A stretch of 64,000 nucleotides of DNA from Stictocephala bisonia (Eukaryota > Arthropoda > Insecta > Hemiptera > Membracidae), in NCBI GenBank assembly GCA_035578905.1, contig JAQJVL010000674.1, forward strand, positions 388,188 to 452,187, in the 5' to 3' direction. The notes under the pieces are model-generated. The model was not told the origin of the DNA. It ran no database searches and worked only from the letters and a program-made list of their open reading frames with translations. Of this stretch, positions 10,772-22,866 are shown piece by piece (positions within the stretch are counted from its first letter, which is position 1; every line of letters starts with the position of its first letter). The position numbers were made by a program, and so were the translations under genes.

Positions 10772-10892
10772 ATTATTTCAAAGAAGTCAATTGCAATCCA
10801 AGTAACGGCCAACTTGAAAACAAAAAGGATCAAAAAGTCCAAGAATTCGGCAAGCAATCGCTTCCATACAGCAGGAATTTTACATTCAATGC
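10772..10892 (-). CDS. FAM8A1: FAM8A1, coding exon 2: first membrane segment
   Basis: 121 nt between acceptor TTTCTTTTAG (ending at 10893) and donor AT/GTAAGT (10771). It opens with two bases (GC) that complete a glycine codon begun by exon 1, and closes with AT, completed by T from exon 3. The peptide IECKIPAVWKRLLAEFLDFL matches human FAM8A1 around 'P...RLLAE..DFLILFFIK', and the hydrophobic part (FLDFLILFVFKLAVTWIAI) is the first membrane helix. The RLLAE.lDFLILF motif is a hallmark of RDD-type proteins (Arg, Asp, Asp). Confidence 0.92.
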
Positions 10893-11170
10893 CTAAAAGA
10901 AAACAATTAAGCATTACTATAAGTAATAATATTATTTGAGAATATGTAAATTAAGATAAAAAAATGATATAAAATTAATGAATCGTGCTAAGTGGCTTAA
11001 AATGTTGATATACACTGATGTTAAAGGATTTTCTGTCTATAGCAGTCACTGAACGGTACTCTGTGTCATTGAGTGGTGCTAAACAAACGACGATTATGGT
11101 AGCTGAATTGTCACTTGTGTGATCTTCCAGCTATGCCATCTGCCACCCAAAAAATCTGCCCTTTTCAGAG

Positions 11171-12272
11171 CCAGAAAAATTAAAAAGATAGAGGCTCTGT
11201 TTTGAATATCTGCCATTTAAATGTATTGGATTTGAGTAAAGCTAAGTGTGAGTGTTTAGGGAAAGTACTCGCTGAAAATATTGTTGATGTCCATACACTC
11301 CAAGAAACACACGTTGAAGAACTACAAAGTAGTGCAAGAGGCAATATCCTGGGGTATAGACGAGTGAAGGCTATGAAGCTTGGCATTGATGAATCTAAAG
11401 CTGTATACAAAAGTTATGCTGACAATATTTTCAAACTAGCAGTATAAGTTTCTGACACTACCATAGTGAATATGTACAAATCACCTAATACCTTGTGGTC
11501 AGACGCAGAACTTTTTTCTAACACCCTGACCTGTATCTTAATAGTCATTAAAGCCAATGGAATTACTAATCAGACAATGATAATGGCAGAAGCCTAACCA
11601 AATGGGCTGAAACCAACAACTCATTTTTTGTATTTCATGCTAATCATGAAAGTGCTTTCTTCCAGCTTGTTGGCTTTGAGATTATTCCTCAGACTTTTGC
11701 TTCTGTTCATGTAACTCATAATGGCAAGTAGTTTTTATATTCACATTTTGAGCAATGCTTGGTGCCATGAATTGTATTACATGTTGCCAAAATCTACTGC
11801 CCTTAGCTCTTTTTAAATGTTTGCTATAAAATACTGGGGAGGCTGATTTACAACAGAATGCCACATATTCTCAATGACAGCGTCCTTTATGAACAAGCTG
11901 GGTTCAGACCTGGTTGTAATTGTTGCGACCGGCAACTTTTTCAACATTCTTCACTGAGAGGGTTTGAAAAGTCAAAGAAAACATCAGTAGCATTTGTAGA
12001 TCTTTCACCAGATTATGGCACAGTCAGGAGAAAGGGCCTGTTACTAAAATTTTATAACTGAATTCCATGTCATTGACTTCTGAATTCCACCCTCAGTAAA
12101 AGGTTAATAAAAGTTGGCCTGGGTCGCAGAGAATGTTCTTTTAGGCTCCTAAACGATGGACTGATACAAGGCTCAGTTCTTACTCTTCTTTTATTCAATA
12201 TATACATTGCTGATATTCCTGCTACACATCCCAGAAAATTCATATATGCAGATGATAATCCTAAATCAGATC
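11171..12272 (+). mobile_element. LINE A copy 1: endonuclease and RT fragments
   Basis: A decayed non-LTR retrotransposon. The reading LNICHLNVLDLSKAK then LQETHVEELQSSARG (ETH motif) is the N-terminal part of an apurinic-type endonuclease; later frames hold MYKSPNTLWSDAELFS. The reverse transcriptase follows directly: YEQAGFRPGCNCCD, VAFVDLSPDYGT (first catalytic Asp block), GLIQGSVLTLLLFNIYIADI and KFIYADDNP (the catalytic YADD box). Many stops and shifts are present, and the segment between the endonuclease and the RT fingers is missing. It ends just after YADD. The same family recurs at 14326, 20897 and 29527. Jockey-superfamily affinity is inference from the motifs. Confidence 0.8.
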
Positions 12273-12295
12273 CAATTACGCTGAGTAAATATGGG

Positions 12296-14255
12296 TAAAT
12301 TTTCTATAACATTATTTGTGATTTTCAATAATTTTTTAACCCTCAAACTACTTCTAATACGAATAAATTATAAAAGGTCAATTGCTTGAAATAATTAAAT
12401 ATCATTGTACAGTATACTTAATTTTAATAATCTATTACAATTTAATGCATTTGTAATTGTAACTTTTCAGTCCTTAAAAATTTAAAGAATGAAAACATTA
12501 CAATGTACATACAATTATTTTTTTTAAACAAAAGTTTTGAAGGAATTACGAAGATCATCTTTTCACTTTAAACTCAATTCTCTACAAAACTAAGCAGTCT
12601 AAACCGGCTGAAAAGTATTGTTGGTACAAAACTAAAGTAAATGGGTAACGGTTGGTTTCAAGTGGGGTCGCTATGACGGGGTTATTTTTGTAAATATTCC
12701 TTTCACAAAAAAATGAAACCAATTTTATTTTTGTTATAACTTACCTCAGTGCTAATGTGAAGAATACTTACCTGTGATAATTTGGAAGGATTTTTAAGCT
12801 CTTTGGAAAAGATCCTAAGTCTTTCCTAAAAGACTTACCGTTTTCTAGTTATTTAATGATGAATTTTCCGATTTTTGCATTAGAAGAACAAAAGTCTACA
12901 TTCAACAAGCCATAACTCAGTTAGTATTGGCTTTACAGCTATATTTAAAAAAACCAATCTCCTTTATTTTAGGAGCCTTGTTTTTTCTCTTTATGGTTTT
13001 TGGGATAAAATGGTCACTTTTAGAGTTATGTGAAAAAAGCTGTGAAGAATATGTTTTTTTATGAAAAATATAAATGTTCAGACATCATTAACTACGTAAG
13101 AAAATATAAACTTTCCGGAAAAATGTAGGAATAATTTTTCCAAGATGGGGTGAACCCCCCCCCCCCCCCAAGTAAAAGTGCATATCGGCATAGGGTAGAT
13201 TTTGATCTATTCCTAATATAAATTCACACTTTCAAGGAAATTTATCCATATTCAACTAAATCTGAGCAGAAAACCTTCATATCCTGGCCTAACACTAGTT
13301 TTATAACATTTTACAACATGTATTTCTTTCTATATGTTATACTGTATAAATAAATATAACAATTGTTTTTTCAAACATATTTTTTTCCTGGCCTATACAA
13401 AGTCTTATGAATAAGATTAAATTGATTTACAATTATTATTTGAGTGAACCACAAATGTTATACAGATTCCAAAAATGTATAGGCTTATATGTTAACAAAT
13501 GATAAATAAAATGTTTCATTTGTTTTTGAGGAACTATGCGCATTAAATGTAAATGCCTATTTTACCTGGAAACGAAATGACATCATCTGTTTTATAAAAA
13601 GCATCTGATATGTATACAATGAAATAGCGAACCAAAGGCATTCAAATGAAAATTTTAGAATCTGGACTACAATTTAGTAGCGCATTCAATTGAATTAGAT
13701 TTAAAATTACAATGCAAGATTGAATTAAGCGAGCCATCGCAAATTGCGACACCCACACCCATAATGGGTACGAGCTTATGCAAACAGCGATGGCCCACAC
13801 TTACATGGTTTAAGTTATCAGAAATTATTCTTTGGAAAATAAGGGATTCTTCAAGAAGATTTTCACTATTTAAGTTTTGTTGATGGAAACCCCAAACTCA
13901 ATAAATGCATTTCCATGAGATAAATTGAAACACATCTTCACTAAAAAACACAGTTATCCATATGTCTTATCTTCCCAAACAAGTTTATAATAAAATTCAT
14001 CCAGTCCCTCATCATCATTTTTGTGTGAAATTAAATCATCAAACTGCTTTTTAATGCTCAAATCTTTGTCAACTTCTTCTTTTAGGGAAGTAAACTATTG
14101 TTTGGCCCTCCTTTTCATTCATCATTTTTTTAAAAGATATAAGTATACATCAGTTAAGTATGAAACTGTTGTACAATTTTTAAAACATACCTAGAAAAAT
14201 GTCACGTTAGTTGAGGTTACGGCCGACTAGAGCATAAAATACTCTCCTCAAATTC
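12296..14255. other. Intronic sequence, no genes recognised
   Basis: AT-rich sequence inside FAM8A1 intron 1. A run of 14 C lies at about 13156-13169. Around 13735-13790 GCCATCGC and GCGATGGC stand as an inverted pair. No frame shows a recognised domain. Confidence 0.5.
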
Positions 14256-14261
14256 CATCAC

Positions 14262-14330
14262 TGGGGCAGATTTCCCTGACTTTCCAGGATTTTTTTCCAT
14301 TTCCCTGACCAAATTTGTTTTCCCTGTGTA
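14262..14330. repeat. Fragment of the 'TTTCCCTGAC' hAT-like MITE family
   Basis: Three closely spaced TTTCCCTGAC-type motifs (TTTCCCTGACTTTCCAGG and TTTCCCTGACC) match the subterminal repeats of the complete unit at 32069-32872. It sits directly against the following LINE A fragment. Confidence 0.5.
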
Positions 14331-14990
14331 TACTACAGCTTTGTATATGGTTTACTCTATTGCTGAATATTGTGCTACTGTGTGGCTTAACAGTACACAT
14401 GTACGAGATGTTGATGTCCAACTAAATAGAACGATGAGGGCTATCTGCAGTTCCCTTTACCCATTGATTCCAGTGCTGTGCAACATAGCTCCTCCGAATA
14501 TAAGACACAATCTACTCTGAATCTCCGCATTTTGCAAGATATCCCACAATGTGCAGGGTGACTTAAAAAAATATCTCTTCAACTAGCTTTCCAGTTAATC
14601 TCAAATTAATTTTTGCCAAAAACCAACTGGGCGTTAACATGGGATATATTTGACAGTTGAAACAAGTTTCTGGTATTAGACTCATTGACTGTCATAGGCG
14701 GAATAAACCATACTTGTAAGGAATGGGCTATGCTGAGTTGTTTCGGGACTATATTCACACGAGTATGGGAAGATGCAACTACTGAAAATAAAGGTGGGGA
14801 ATGGTAAATGATTGCGGGATCGAAATTCAAACTATGGATCACACAGTTAATGATTGCCCATTGTGTTCTTTTCTAGGAGTCTTCATTCAGTCACAGAAGC
14901 AGGTGTTGAATGGTTACAAATAGTGATTTAGCTCTGTGACAGAAGATCATTATTTAAACACTAAGACACAAGTACTTTAGATTTTATTTA
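14326..14990 (+). mobile_element. LINE A copy 2: ORF2 C-terminal fragment
   Basis: The frames read MVYSIAEYCATVWLNSTHV and DVQLNRTMRAICSSLYP followed by LCNIAPPNIR. They match the C-terminal region of the same family at 30780-30960 (EYSA..WLNSAHT, VQLNRAMRAISGSL, LCNIAPPEIR). A cysteine/histidine knot remnant follows near 14810-14860 (CG..FKLWITQ in degraded form). There is no RT core. Probably the 3' part of the copy at 11171, separated by 2 kb of other sequence. Confidence 0.7.
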
Positions 14991-15179
14991 TTAATCTAAT
15001 TTTGAATTTTTCATTCTTCATCTTTGTAATTTATTAACTGGCTTTGAAAGCCATACAGAAAAAAATATGGACCACCGATTCATTTATCTTGTTTCCCAAA
15101 ATTGTTGATAGGTAAGTCGTTCAGTGGTGGCTGATTTAGAATCAAATCGTTTGATTGATCCTGAAAAACATAATTTCAA

Positions 15180-15560
15180 AATAACAAATCTTTTATCACT
15201 GCTGTCTAAGAATAACATACTGAATTTATTAATGCTGTTGATTTAGTTGAGCAAGTTATTCAAGTTTTTATGAACCGTAAAAATGCTTTTGATTACTTGT
15301 CATTCCAGACTCAATAGGTTAGGAATAAACAGCAATAATTATGAATGGTTTTGAGTCCTACTTCTCTAGCAGGTACCAGTTTGTTGAGACGAAGGATCAG
15401 ATTGGTAGGCATACAATAACCTCCACTCTATTATGCTATGGACCCCTAAAGGGATCAATCCCCTTCCTTTGCTTTTTAAAGGGTTCACCTAATGTTAATT
15501 TAAAGTCCGCCTTCTGCTTGTTTGCTTATGATACAAATATTTAACTTGAATTACACTATT
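15180..15560 (+). mobile_element. LINE reverse transcriptase fragment
   Basis: Reads YEWFESYFSSRYQFVETKD-like residues followed by a decayed PQGS-type segment (GPLKGSIPFLCFLK) and CLFAYDTNI, where CLFADDTNI would be the catalytic box. The order W...SYL..R.Q.V, then G..QGS, then FADDT is that of CR1/Jockey-type RT. The second catalytic Asp is changed to Tyr here, so it is inactive. It belongs to a different family from LINE A. Confidence 0.65.
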
Positions 15561-15564
15561 AAAA

Positions 15565-16860
15565 ATGCACAATTTAAGATAACGAAAAAGGTATAAACTA
15601 ATTTTCAATTTTATTTCAACTTTTAAAAACTCATTAACTTAGCTTTTAAGATATTTAAGAGCATACTATGTCAATGGAATAATTTATAAGCAACCGAGAT
15701 AGCTCCTTTTATGGTCTAACAAATTGACCTCATCCTGCCAAAAATGTGGCACAATTTGCCCAATCGACATTTACATTAGTTATAGGCTAAATCTCCAGTC
15801 ATTGATTTATGATTAAAGAGAATCATAGATCTATGACTATTCATATATAGTCTTCAACCCCCAAGTGTCTTTATTCTTACTAAAATAGCAGAATATTTTT
15901 ACTTATGAAAAATACCTGTTTTGGACAGTTTAATATTCTTTTCTTAGCTTAAGTTGGGAAAGTTGTTAATTTATTTTTCAATACGCACAATTTTTCAAAA
16001 TACATACAAAGTTGTGTTGGCGTCTCATATACAAGATAGGTTACGGTGAGATGAGGAACAAAACTACGGATGAATCAAAGCAGTCCTAAAAACATTAACA
16101 GTACAGCTGAGTCGATTTGATTAATGAAAACATACAACATCTTGATTGATGATTTGAATTTAGAAATAAGCCCTATGGTATGCTTGGTTTATGGTAAACA
16201 AAGTTGTACAACTTTTATTTAGTAACACCATTTATTTTATAAGCACATAGGTATATTTATCATCCAATGTTAAATTTTGTGTCTCAAATTATTAGCAGTT
16301 TTGTGGTCCATTATGGAGCTCTAGTGTAGTCCTATTTATATATGCTCCAAAATTGTAATGCAGTTTAATCTAATAACTGGCAGTGGTAACACTGTACTGG
16401 CACATGAATTTGTTATGGACAATGTATGCTTCATTTCAAATATGTCTAAACTTCCTAAATTTTAATGTATATACTACATATCATTCTTTTTAGCAGTTTC
16501 TACTAAATATTTATAAATACAACATAAAAATACAGTTTGGAAGAAAATTCCCGGAACAGAATAATAATTTTTAAATGATTACAGATAAAGAATAAAACTT
16601 GTTAAATCATTTTTATTTATTTTACTTTCTCTCATATGCGTTAGCATAGAGAAAGTATTGTGATCTTAAAAAAAAAAAATGATTTACATGTTGGTCTAAA
16701 AATCCATTTTAGGGTCCCCTGAATCCATAAAAGTGGTGTCAACAAAAATATTTTTGGTGTCTGTCCATCTATATGTTTGTGTAGTTCACTGGATACCAAA
16801 CGGATAAATCAATTTTTATGAATTTTGGTATGTAGATGTATTTAGCCAATATATGAAGAC
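15565..16860. other. Intronic repeat-rich sequence
   Basis: No genes. 15940-15975 repeats part of the arm of the palindromic element described next (TTAGCTTAAGTTGGGAAAG). At 16624-16655 ACTTTCTCT...AGAGAAAGT forms a 9-bp inverted pair around CATATGCGTTAGCAT. Confidence 0.45.
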
Positions 16861-16869
16861 CTTTTTTTA

Positions 16870-18300
16870 ACTTTTTTGAAATTTTAAACCAGGACCGGTT
16901 TTTTAAAAAAATACGCTGGTTTAAAGTTTAAAAAATGCATAATGAAGGTCTTATTTTGGATGGTTTAACATTCTTTTCTAAGCTTAAGTTGGAAAAGTTA
17001 AACTTTGTAAATGCCTACTGGACTTAATAAAGTGTTTTAGGGTAGTTGGTGACTCTTCACTTCCAATGGATGATGTCCACCAACAGTTCGTCAAAAATAT
17101 GAAATACAGCATAGGTCAAGATGTACATCATTTTAAAGCGGTTGCCTAGCACAGGTGAATACCACAAACATCACTTGCTCAAAGTGCACAAATAAATCAA
17201 AGAGAAAATGCTGCTGTATGCATTTAGCATGTCGCACAAATGTAAATTATGAAGTTAGTCATGAACAAGGATTAGCAATTCGAACATTTACTCCAAAAAT
17301 ATTTGGTAATTAAACATCACTTTTGTCCATTAAAAACTGCCATTTAACCAGTAGTTCAACCTTTTTAAGTGCTGTTTGTAGTATTCACCTGTGCTAGACA
17401 ACCACTTTAACAATTATGTATATCTTGACCTAACTATATTTTATATTTTTATCAAACTCCTTGTGGACCACCATCAATTGGAAGTGAAGAGTCACCAACT
17501 ACCCTAAAACACTATTTATTAAGTTCAGTAGGCATTTACAAAGTTTAACTTTCCCAACTTAAGCCACGAAAAGAATATTAACCCTTGCAACATGGGAAAC
17601 AGATATATCCCCAGCCTCTATTAGAGCCAAAATGCGGTAGACGGATATATCCTGCAAACCCTATTTTATAACATTTAATAAATTGTACTTGCAGTGAGAT
17701 CCGCTAGAGTTCAGGAGATGTTGAATAACTTGTTATTTTTGTTTGTGACGGAGTTTTTCTAGTGTTGTATAGTTTTATTATCATTCCTTATGTGTCTTAC
17801 ATCAATTTAGCTCTGATTTATTGTGTTTTTATTGTATGCAGTTTTATCTATCAGCATCACTTTTATTGACTATATTGTATTTTTACTATTTTTATATATT
17901 TTTTTCGTGTTTTATTTCATTTATTTGCTTTATATTTTGTCATTTTTAGCTTAATTAATTTTTATTTCTATTTGGTCTTGGCTATAAACTGAGTTTGAAC
18001 ACACAAAAATTATAAAAATATGTATTTTTAGAATTTGTTTGTAAACTTAAATTCTGAAAAATAAATTTTTAAATTATTTCTTAAAACTGTTATTTTTTAC
18101 ACCTTATTGCATCCTCTAGCTGAAACAAACATCCGCATTAAGAAAATAACATTTAATATTTTAAAATAATTACGCTTTTTCAGTAAAATAAGAACAATTT
18201 ATTACGTGTTGCAAGGGTGAAACCGTCCAAACCAGGACCTTCATTGTAAATTTTCAAAACTTTAAACTAGCATCATTCTTTTAAATGCGATCTACTACTA
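16870..18300. repeat. Long palindromic (foldback-like) element
   Basis: The left arm (about 16870-17162) reappears inverted on the right (about 17381-17577 plus 18218-18285). Paired landmarks are GTGACTCTTCACTTCCAATG (17049) with CATTGGAAGTGAAGAGTCAC-type sequence at about 17475, AGGCATTTACAAAGTTTAAC on the right (17530) with its complement near 17000-17020, and GCACAGGTGAATAC with GTATTCACCTGTGC. The central loop is about 218 bp. The right arm is split by a 636-bp insertion at 17582-18217. There is no coding. It may be a foldback transposon or a MITE dimer. Confidence 0.65.
17582..18217. mobile_element. PiggyBac-type MITE inserted in the palindrome arm
   Basis: The ends are CCCTTGCAACATGGG on the left and, inward from the right, CCCTTGCAACACG. 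The left flank is TTAA (17578-17581) and the right flank TGAA (18218-18221), one substitution from TTAA. The uninterrupted counterpart in the opposite arm (about 16969-16975, GTTTAACATTC) keeps a single TTAA, so the target and the insertion are directly visible. 636 bp, very AT-rich, no coding. Confidence 0.82.
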
Positions 18301-18935
18301 AGACCTTTAATTTAATGTACTACTCTCATGGCCTATACTCTTATTTAAAATTTTCTTCTGACTCCTTGCAGGCCATCCCCCTGATATAACAGAAAAATGG
18401 CAATTACTTCAAAAAGAATTATTACAGTGTATGTGCACTTTTGTGTGCGTGCGCGTACGTGTATGTGTAAAGCTGGAATAGATGTAACTAATTATTATGT
18501 ATAGACTTTCTGACTTACGAACTGGTAAGAAAATTCATAAATGATTAGAAGTTTTATATTTTATCAATGTTGGAGTATGACGCTGCATTAAAAACCTGAT
18601 CATAAGTACTTAGTTTATTAATTCTAATATAAGATGTAAATATATGTATATGTAGATTTAATATTTATTACTGGTTATTTATCATTAAGTCAAAAGTGTC
18701 TATTTCATAAAATACTGCTGTAGATGTGATGTTACAAGTTTTATTGCTTTATCTGTAATAGTTCAAAAATTATTAATCTGTTCTGGGACTTTTCTTCCAC
18801 ACACAGCAGAATAAATTACACGGGAGATGATGTTGTTTGTGTCCACAGCAAATCTTTTAAGCTGTAAGTATCCCCTGGGTAGTTCTAAATGAGCAACAAA
18901 AATGGTAGCTTAACTGTCATAAATTTGCGATCTCC
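18300..18935. other. Intronic sequence with no recognised gene
   Basis: A short alternating purine/pyrimidine stretch (GTGTGCGTGCGCGTACGTGTATGTG split over about 18440-18467) could adopt Z-DNA. Nothing else is recognisable. Confidence 0.4.
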
Positions 18936-18939
18936 CAGG

Positions 18940-20893
18940 GAATCAAGGGTATAAATCAGCTATACCAAAATAAAAATCTGATGTGATCAGGAAGATTTTT
19001 CCACAGTCGGCAAGCGGTTACTGTAAAGGATTTGTTGTATATAGAAGATCTATGATTGGGAACTAACAACAATGAAGATCTGCGCCGAGTGTTCCTTGGA
19101 CTAACGCTCGGATAAATAGGTAGGAGAATCATTGAGGAGAACAGAATGCTAAGTGGAAAGTATATGGAACTGACGAAGCTGATTCAATTTTAGGATTGAT
19201 AAGACGTTAACAAAGGGTTTTACATGATCTCTGTGCCTAAGATAGAAAATAAAACGAATACAATAATTTTGAGCACATTGCAATCTGTCCGAAAGCTCAA
19301 CCATCATATCACTGACAACAACATCACAGTAATTGAAGTGGAGAAAAATCAGTGTCTTTACGAGCATCACTTTCATGTTCAGGGCCAGATAAGTAGCAAA
19401 TATTTTAAGGCTATGGATTCCAGCAAACACTTTGTAACAAGTTTCTGTTATGTAATCAGACCAACCTAAATGTTTGCTCAATGTCAATCCAAGGTTCTTG
19501 ACCTTATAATGAAATGGTATGTGGTTATTGTTAAGTAAGTCTGGGTGCATTTTCAAATTCAAAATTTCTTAGAAGTCTAGGATTTCCAATTAAAATGGAT
19601 TGAGTTTTTTGAGTTTAACACCATGTTTGAGGGACCAGGTAGAAATAGCATCAAAATCAATATTCATATTAGTTATAGTTTTGGTGAAATCAGTAACAGT
19701 AAAATGAGTGAAAATTTGAAGATCATTGGCATACAAATGAACATTAGAGTACTTAATAATAGTTGTTAATATCATTAATGTAAATTGAAAATAGTAGAGG
19801 GCCAAGGACATAACCCTGAGGCAACCCTCGAGTGACAGGTTTCTAGTCTGACTGTTTGTCGCTAAATGCAACACCAATCAGATAAGTAGGACCCCATCCA
19901 GTCAATGCATCCAACAGAAAACCTCATTGAAGAAAGTTTCAAAAGGAGAAGAGGAAGACGCAATCAAACACCTTGGAAAAATAAAAAAAAGGTTAAAATT
20001 GAAACTTGTTTTTATCCATCGCATAACGTAATCAGTAATTTTTAAAAGGACACTGGCAGTACTATGATTAGAACGAAATCAGGACTGGAAGTTAGATAGC
20101 AATCTATTAGACTCAAGAAAAGAAGAAATCTGTTGATAAACTACTCTCTCAAGACATTTGGATAGGGCAGATAAAATTCTGATGGGTCTAAAGTCAGAGG
20201 GGCTCTTAGGAGACGATATTTTTGGAAGGAGTTGCACAATTGCAGATTTTCACCTGGTTGAAAATTTAGAGGAAGTGATTTGTTAAAAATGGCTGTAATC
20301 ACAGGAATTACAATGGAGAGAATATATTTTATAATTTTCAGAGGAATTGTATCATCTCCAATATCCTTAATATCGCACCAAGCACATATGTAAATGAAAA
20401 CGGACCCTTAGCAGGAACCAAAGAATTATGACGTAACACAGGTCATACTCCCGAGCACCAGAATGTGAATAGGGATATAAACAAAATAGTTGTTGATAAG
20501 GTTCAAATCCATATTAATTGGCTTGTCACTTTTTGTTTTGCCAATACCAAGCTCCTTAGCCCTTGACCATAAAGATTTAGTTGATTGCTAAACTGAGTAA
20601 TGACTGTAATAAAACCTAATTTTAGAATTGCGCAGTTCTTGTTTTGTTCTATTTCTTAAATATTTGAATTGAACCCAGTCATCAGCAGACTTTGTCCGTT
20701 TTACTTTACGAAATGCAGAATCTCTTTGCCTTTGCAGTTGACGAATAAAACCTGTAATCCAAGGTGCATGCTCCCTGATGACTCGCTTTGTCACTAATGG
20801 GGCATGATGATCACAAAGAGAAGATACGAACAAGTTAAATTGGTTACCATAATACCAACATCATCAGCTACAAGAATTTCATCAGTAGGTTCC
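18940..20893 (-). mobile_element. LINE B: decayed non-LTR retrotransposon (CR1/Jockey-like)
   Basis: Read on the - strand from 20893: an endonuclease end and linker (HAPLVTKRVIREHAPWITGF, WVQFKYLRNRTKQELRNSKI), an RT palm with FQSGFRSNHSTA-like remains near 20090, LSLEGCLRVMSLALYYFQFT at the PQGS position, HLYANDLQIF for the FADD box (second Asp now Asn), then the thumb and connection region (HYKVKNLGLTLS, KVFAGIHSLK, FNYCDVVVSD, RLQCAQNYCIRFIF) and a C-terminus near 19000 (TACRLWKNLPDHIRF). Frameshifts and stops are frequent. It abuts the start of the LINE A copy on the other strand at about 20895. Confidence 0.8.
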
Positions 20894-20896
20894 TTC

Positions 20897-21513
20897 TAGA
20901 AAACAATGTTGATATCCTTGAACTCCAAGAGACCCATATCCAAGATAACGATAGTGCAAGAGGCAATATTCCTGGATACAGACTTGTTGATTCCTTTGGG
21001 CATAGGGTGTATTGTATTGTGACTTATGTAAAAAATAACATGGACAATGTGTCAATTGCCCATAAGAGCTCTGATGGTGATATCTCTGTCTTGGTAGTCC
21101 AAGTGTCGGAAACTACAATTGACTAGCTAAATGGATAGTCAGCTTATCAAAGTCAGCCTGCCATCCTTCTGACAAACATGTGCTTTACAAGCTAAATTAA
21201 ATTATAAAGAGCCAATTGGCATCCATGAAAGTCTCCAGAAATTTCACTGAGGAAGAGATAGATAGGGTGATTTCCGCTACCTATCTCTATACCTATTTAC
21301 CAGCAGGAAAAGCAGCCGGTCTTGACAGCATCCTTCCTGAATTTCTGTTGCTTGCTGGTAGCAAAGTGAAACAATCACTTCAAACTGTCTACAATAAGAT
21401 ACTAGCTACAGGCAATTTGCCAAAAGCATTTAAGCGTTCAAAAGTAGTAGCTCTTCTGAAGCCTGGCAAAGACCCTGAACGAGTAGAAAGTTACTGCCCT
21501 ATATCTCTTCTTA
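20897..21513 (+). mobile_element. LINE A copy 3, 5' part (split by Harbinger)
   Basis: Begins with the endonuclease segment VDILELQETHIQDNDSARGN, parallel to LINE A at 11280, and then, after an internal deletion, the RT N-terminal block FTEEEIDRVIS, KAAGLDSILPEFLLLAG, KRSKVVALLKPGKDPERVES and YCPISLL. That is the fingers region of a Jockey-type RT (motif 'K..G.D.i..E', '.W....iv.i.KpgK', 'YRPISLL'). The frame is cut at LL by the 8-kb Harbinger at 21514 and continues at 29527. Confidence 0.85.
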
Positions 21514-21564
21514 GGCTGGGTACATACGAGTGACAGTTGCAGCAGCGGCATCGCAACAGCAGTT

Positions 21565-21924
21565 TTGCCAATCCATACACACAAGCGACAATTGCAGTGC
21601 GACAACGCAGCGGCATTAATTATTTTTCTTCAGTCTTATGTCAACCGTGGAGGCATCCGGAAACGTGTTATCGTGGTTTATTTAGCTTGTCAAGATTTAT
21701 ATCAAACCAAGAAAAGAAAATATTATACTCTTGTAAGTGCAAGACTTTTAAAAGGAGCGTTTTCAATGCTGTTCGAGGACTTGAAAGAGGACCCTCTGAA
21801 ATTTGTTAATTACTTTAGAATGAGTATACGTTATTTCAATGAACTAGCAGATAAATCTGCTGAATCATGACACCGTGATGCACCTTGCAGTGAGACCAAT
21901 AGAAATGTTGGTGGTAACATTAAG
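21565..21924 (+). pseudogene. Harbinger transposase (HARBI1-like), exon 1
   Basis: The reading KKRKYYTLVSARLLKGAFSM, LFEDLKEDPLKFVNYFRMSI and then, in a shifted frame, HLAVRPIEMLVVTLR is the N-terminal half of HARBI1-type proteins ('..F..L..EL..D...F..YFRMS...F..L', then 'i...ERLa.TLRyLa.G'). A donor AG/GTAAGC closes the exon at 21924, and the codon is completed by exon 2 (AG+G, Arg). One frameshift lies near 21865 and no clear ATG start is visible, so this copy is dead or needs an unseen upstream exon. Confidence 0.72.
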
Positions 21925-22866
21925 GTAAGCAAAGTGACAAATTTATTAATAAATATTAGGTGTCAAACGTCAAATTCAAACTTGTTTTAGACATTTGTAT
22001 ACTTGAGTAAACAAACAATTTAAAATAGCATAATTTTGAAAAATAAATAAAAGTTACTGGTTAATGGAACTGTAAATATTTACCTCTTCATTCCTTGAAA
22101 AAGAAACGTGTTGTTGCATATAAACTTTTTTAACCTAATATTTCTTCTTAATTAATTTAAAATACATTTTTGAATCCCAGTTTTTTATGGAAGATGTTAA
22201 TATGTTTTTTGTGGAACATTAAATTGCATTTTAATTTATTTAGATCTAAAAAATGGAAGGATTACCGTAATGTAGCAATTTTTTTAAATTTAATTTTTCT
22301 TCATTTTTAATTTTGTTGTCTTATGAAAAAATTTGTTTCATAAATAAATGTTTATTAAATATGATGTTAATTTGTATATTAAATATGATATTGACTTTTT
22401 TTCAAGATCGGACTACGTTTCTCTTCTTCCCTAATAAAATATAACTGTTAAAACATATTATTGCAGAAAAAAAAGTAGAACATTATAATTTGTGTTGTCT
22501 CATAACAGTATAATCTTAGAATAAGAGTTATGAACCATAAGGCAAAATAATGAAATTGTTCTAATAATGATTATTTATGTCTATTTATTTTCAAAATTGA
22601 AATGCACACAAAAATATAAAATACAAATAAAAATTTTGAAATTAAATAAAATGCAAAAATGAAACTGAAATACATAATTATGAAATACAATATAAAAACA
22701 AAACATTATTGCATGTTGCTATCGACAGGTGAGGTGTATGATGCATTTGATGAACCAGGTGACTCCCAGTGGAGTGTTGTTGTTGGGTATTCGTGAAATG
22801 CTGCTGGTGGTGTTGCTGAATCAAAAGAGGTACGGATTGACCCATCGTCTGTTGGCTCATCTGTTA

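Noticed and set aside
20495..20515. GGTTCAAATCC, a tRNA B-box-like word
   Set aside because: It lies inside LINE B sequence and no A box or cloverleaf can be drawn around it.
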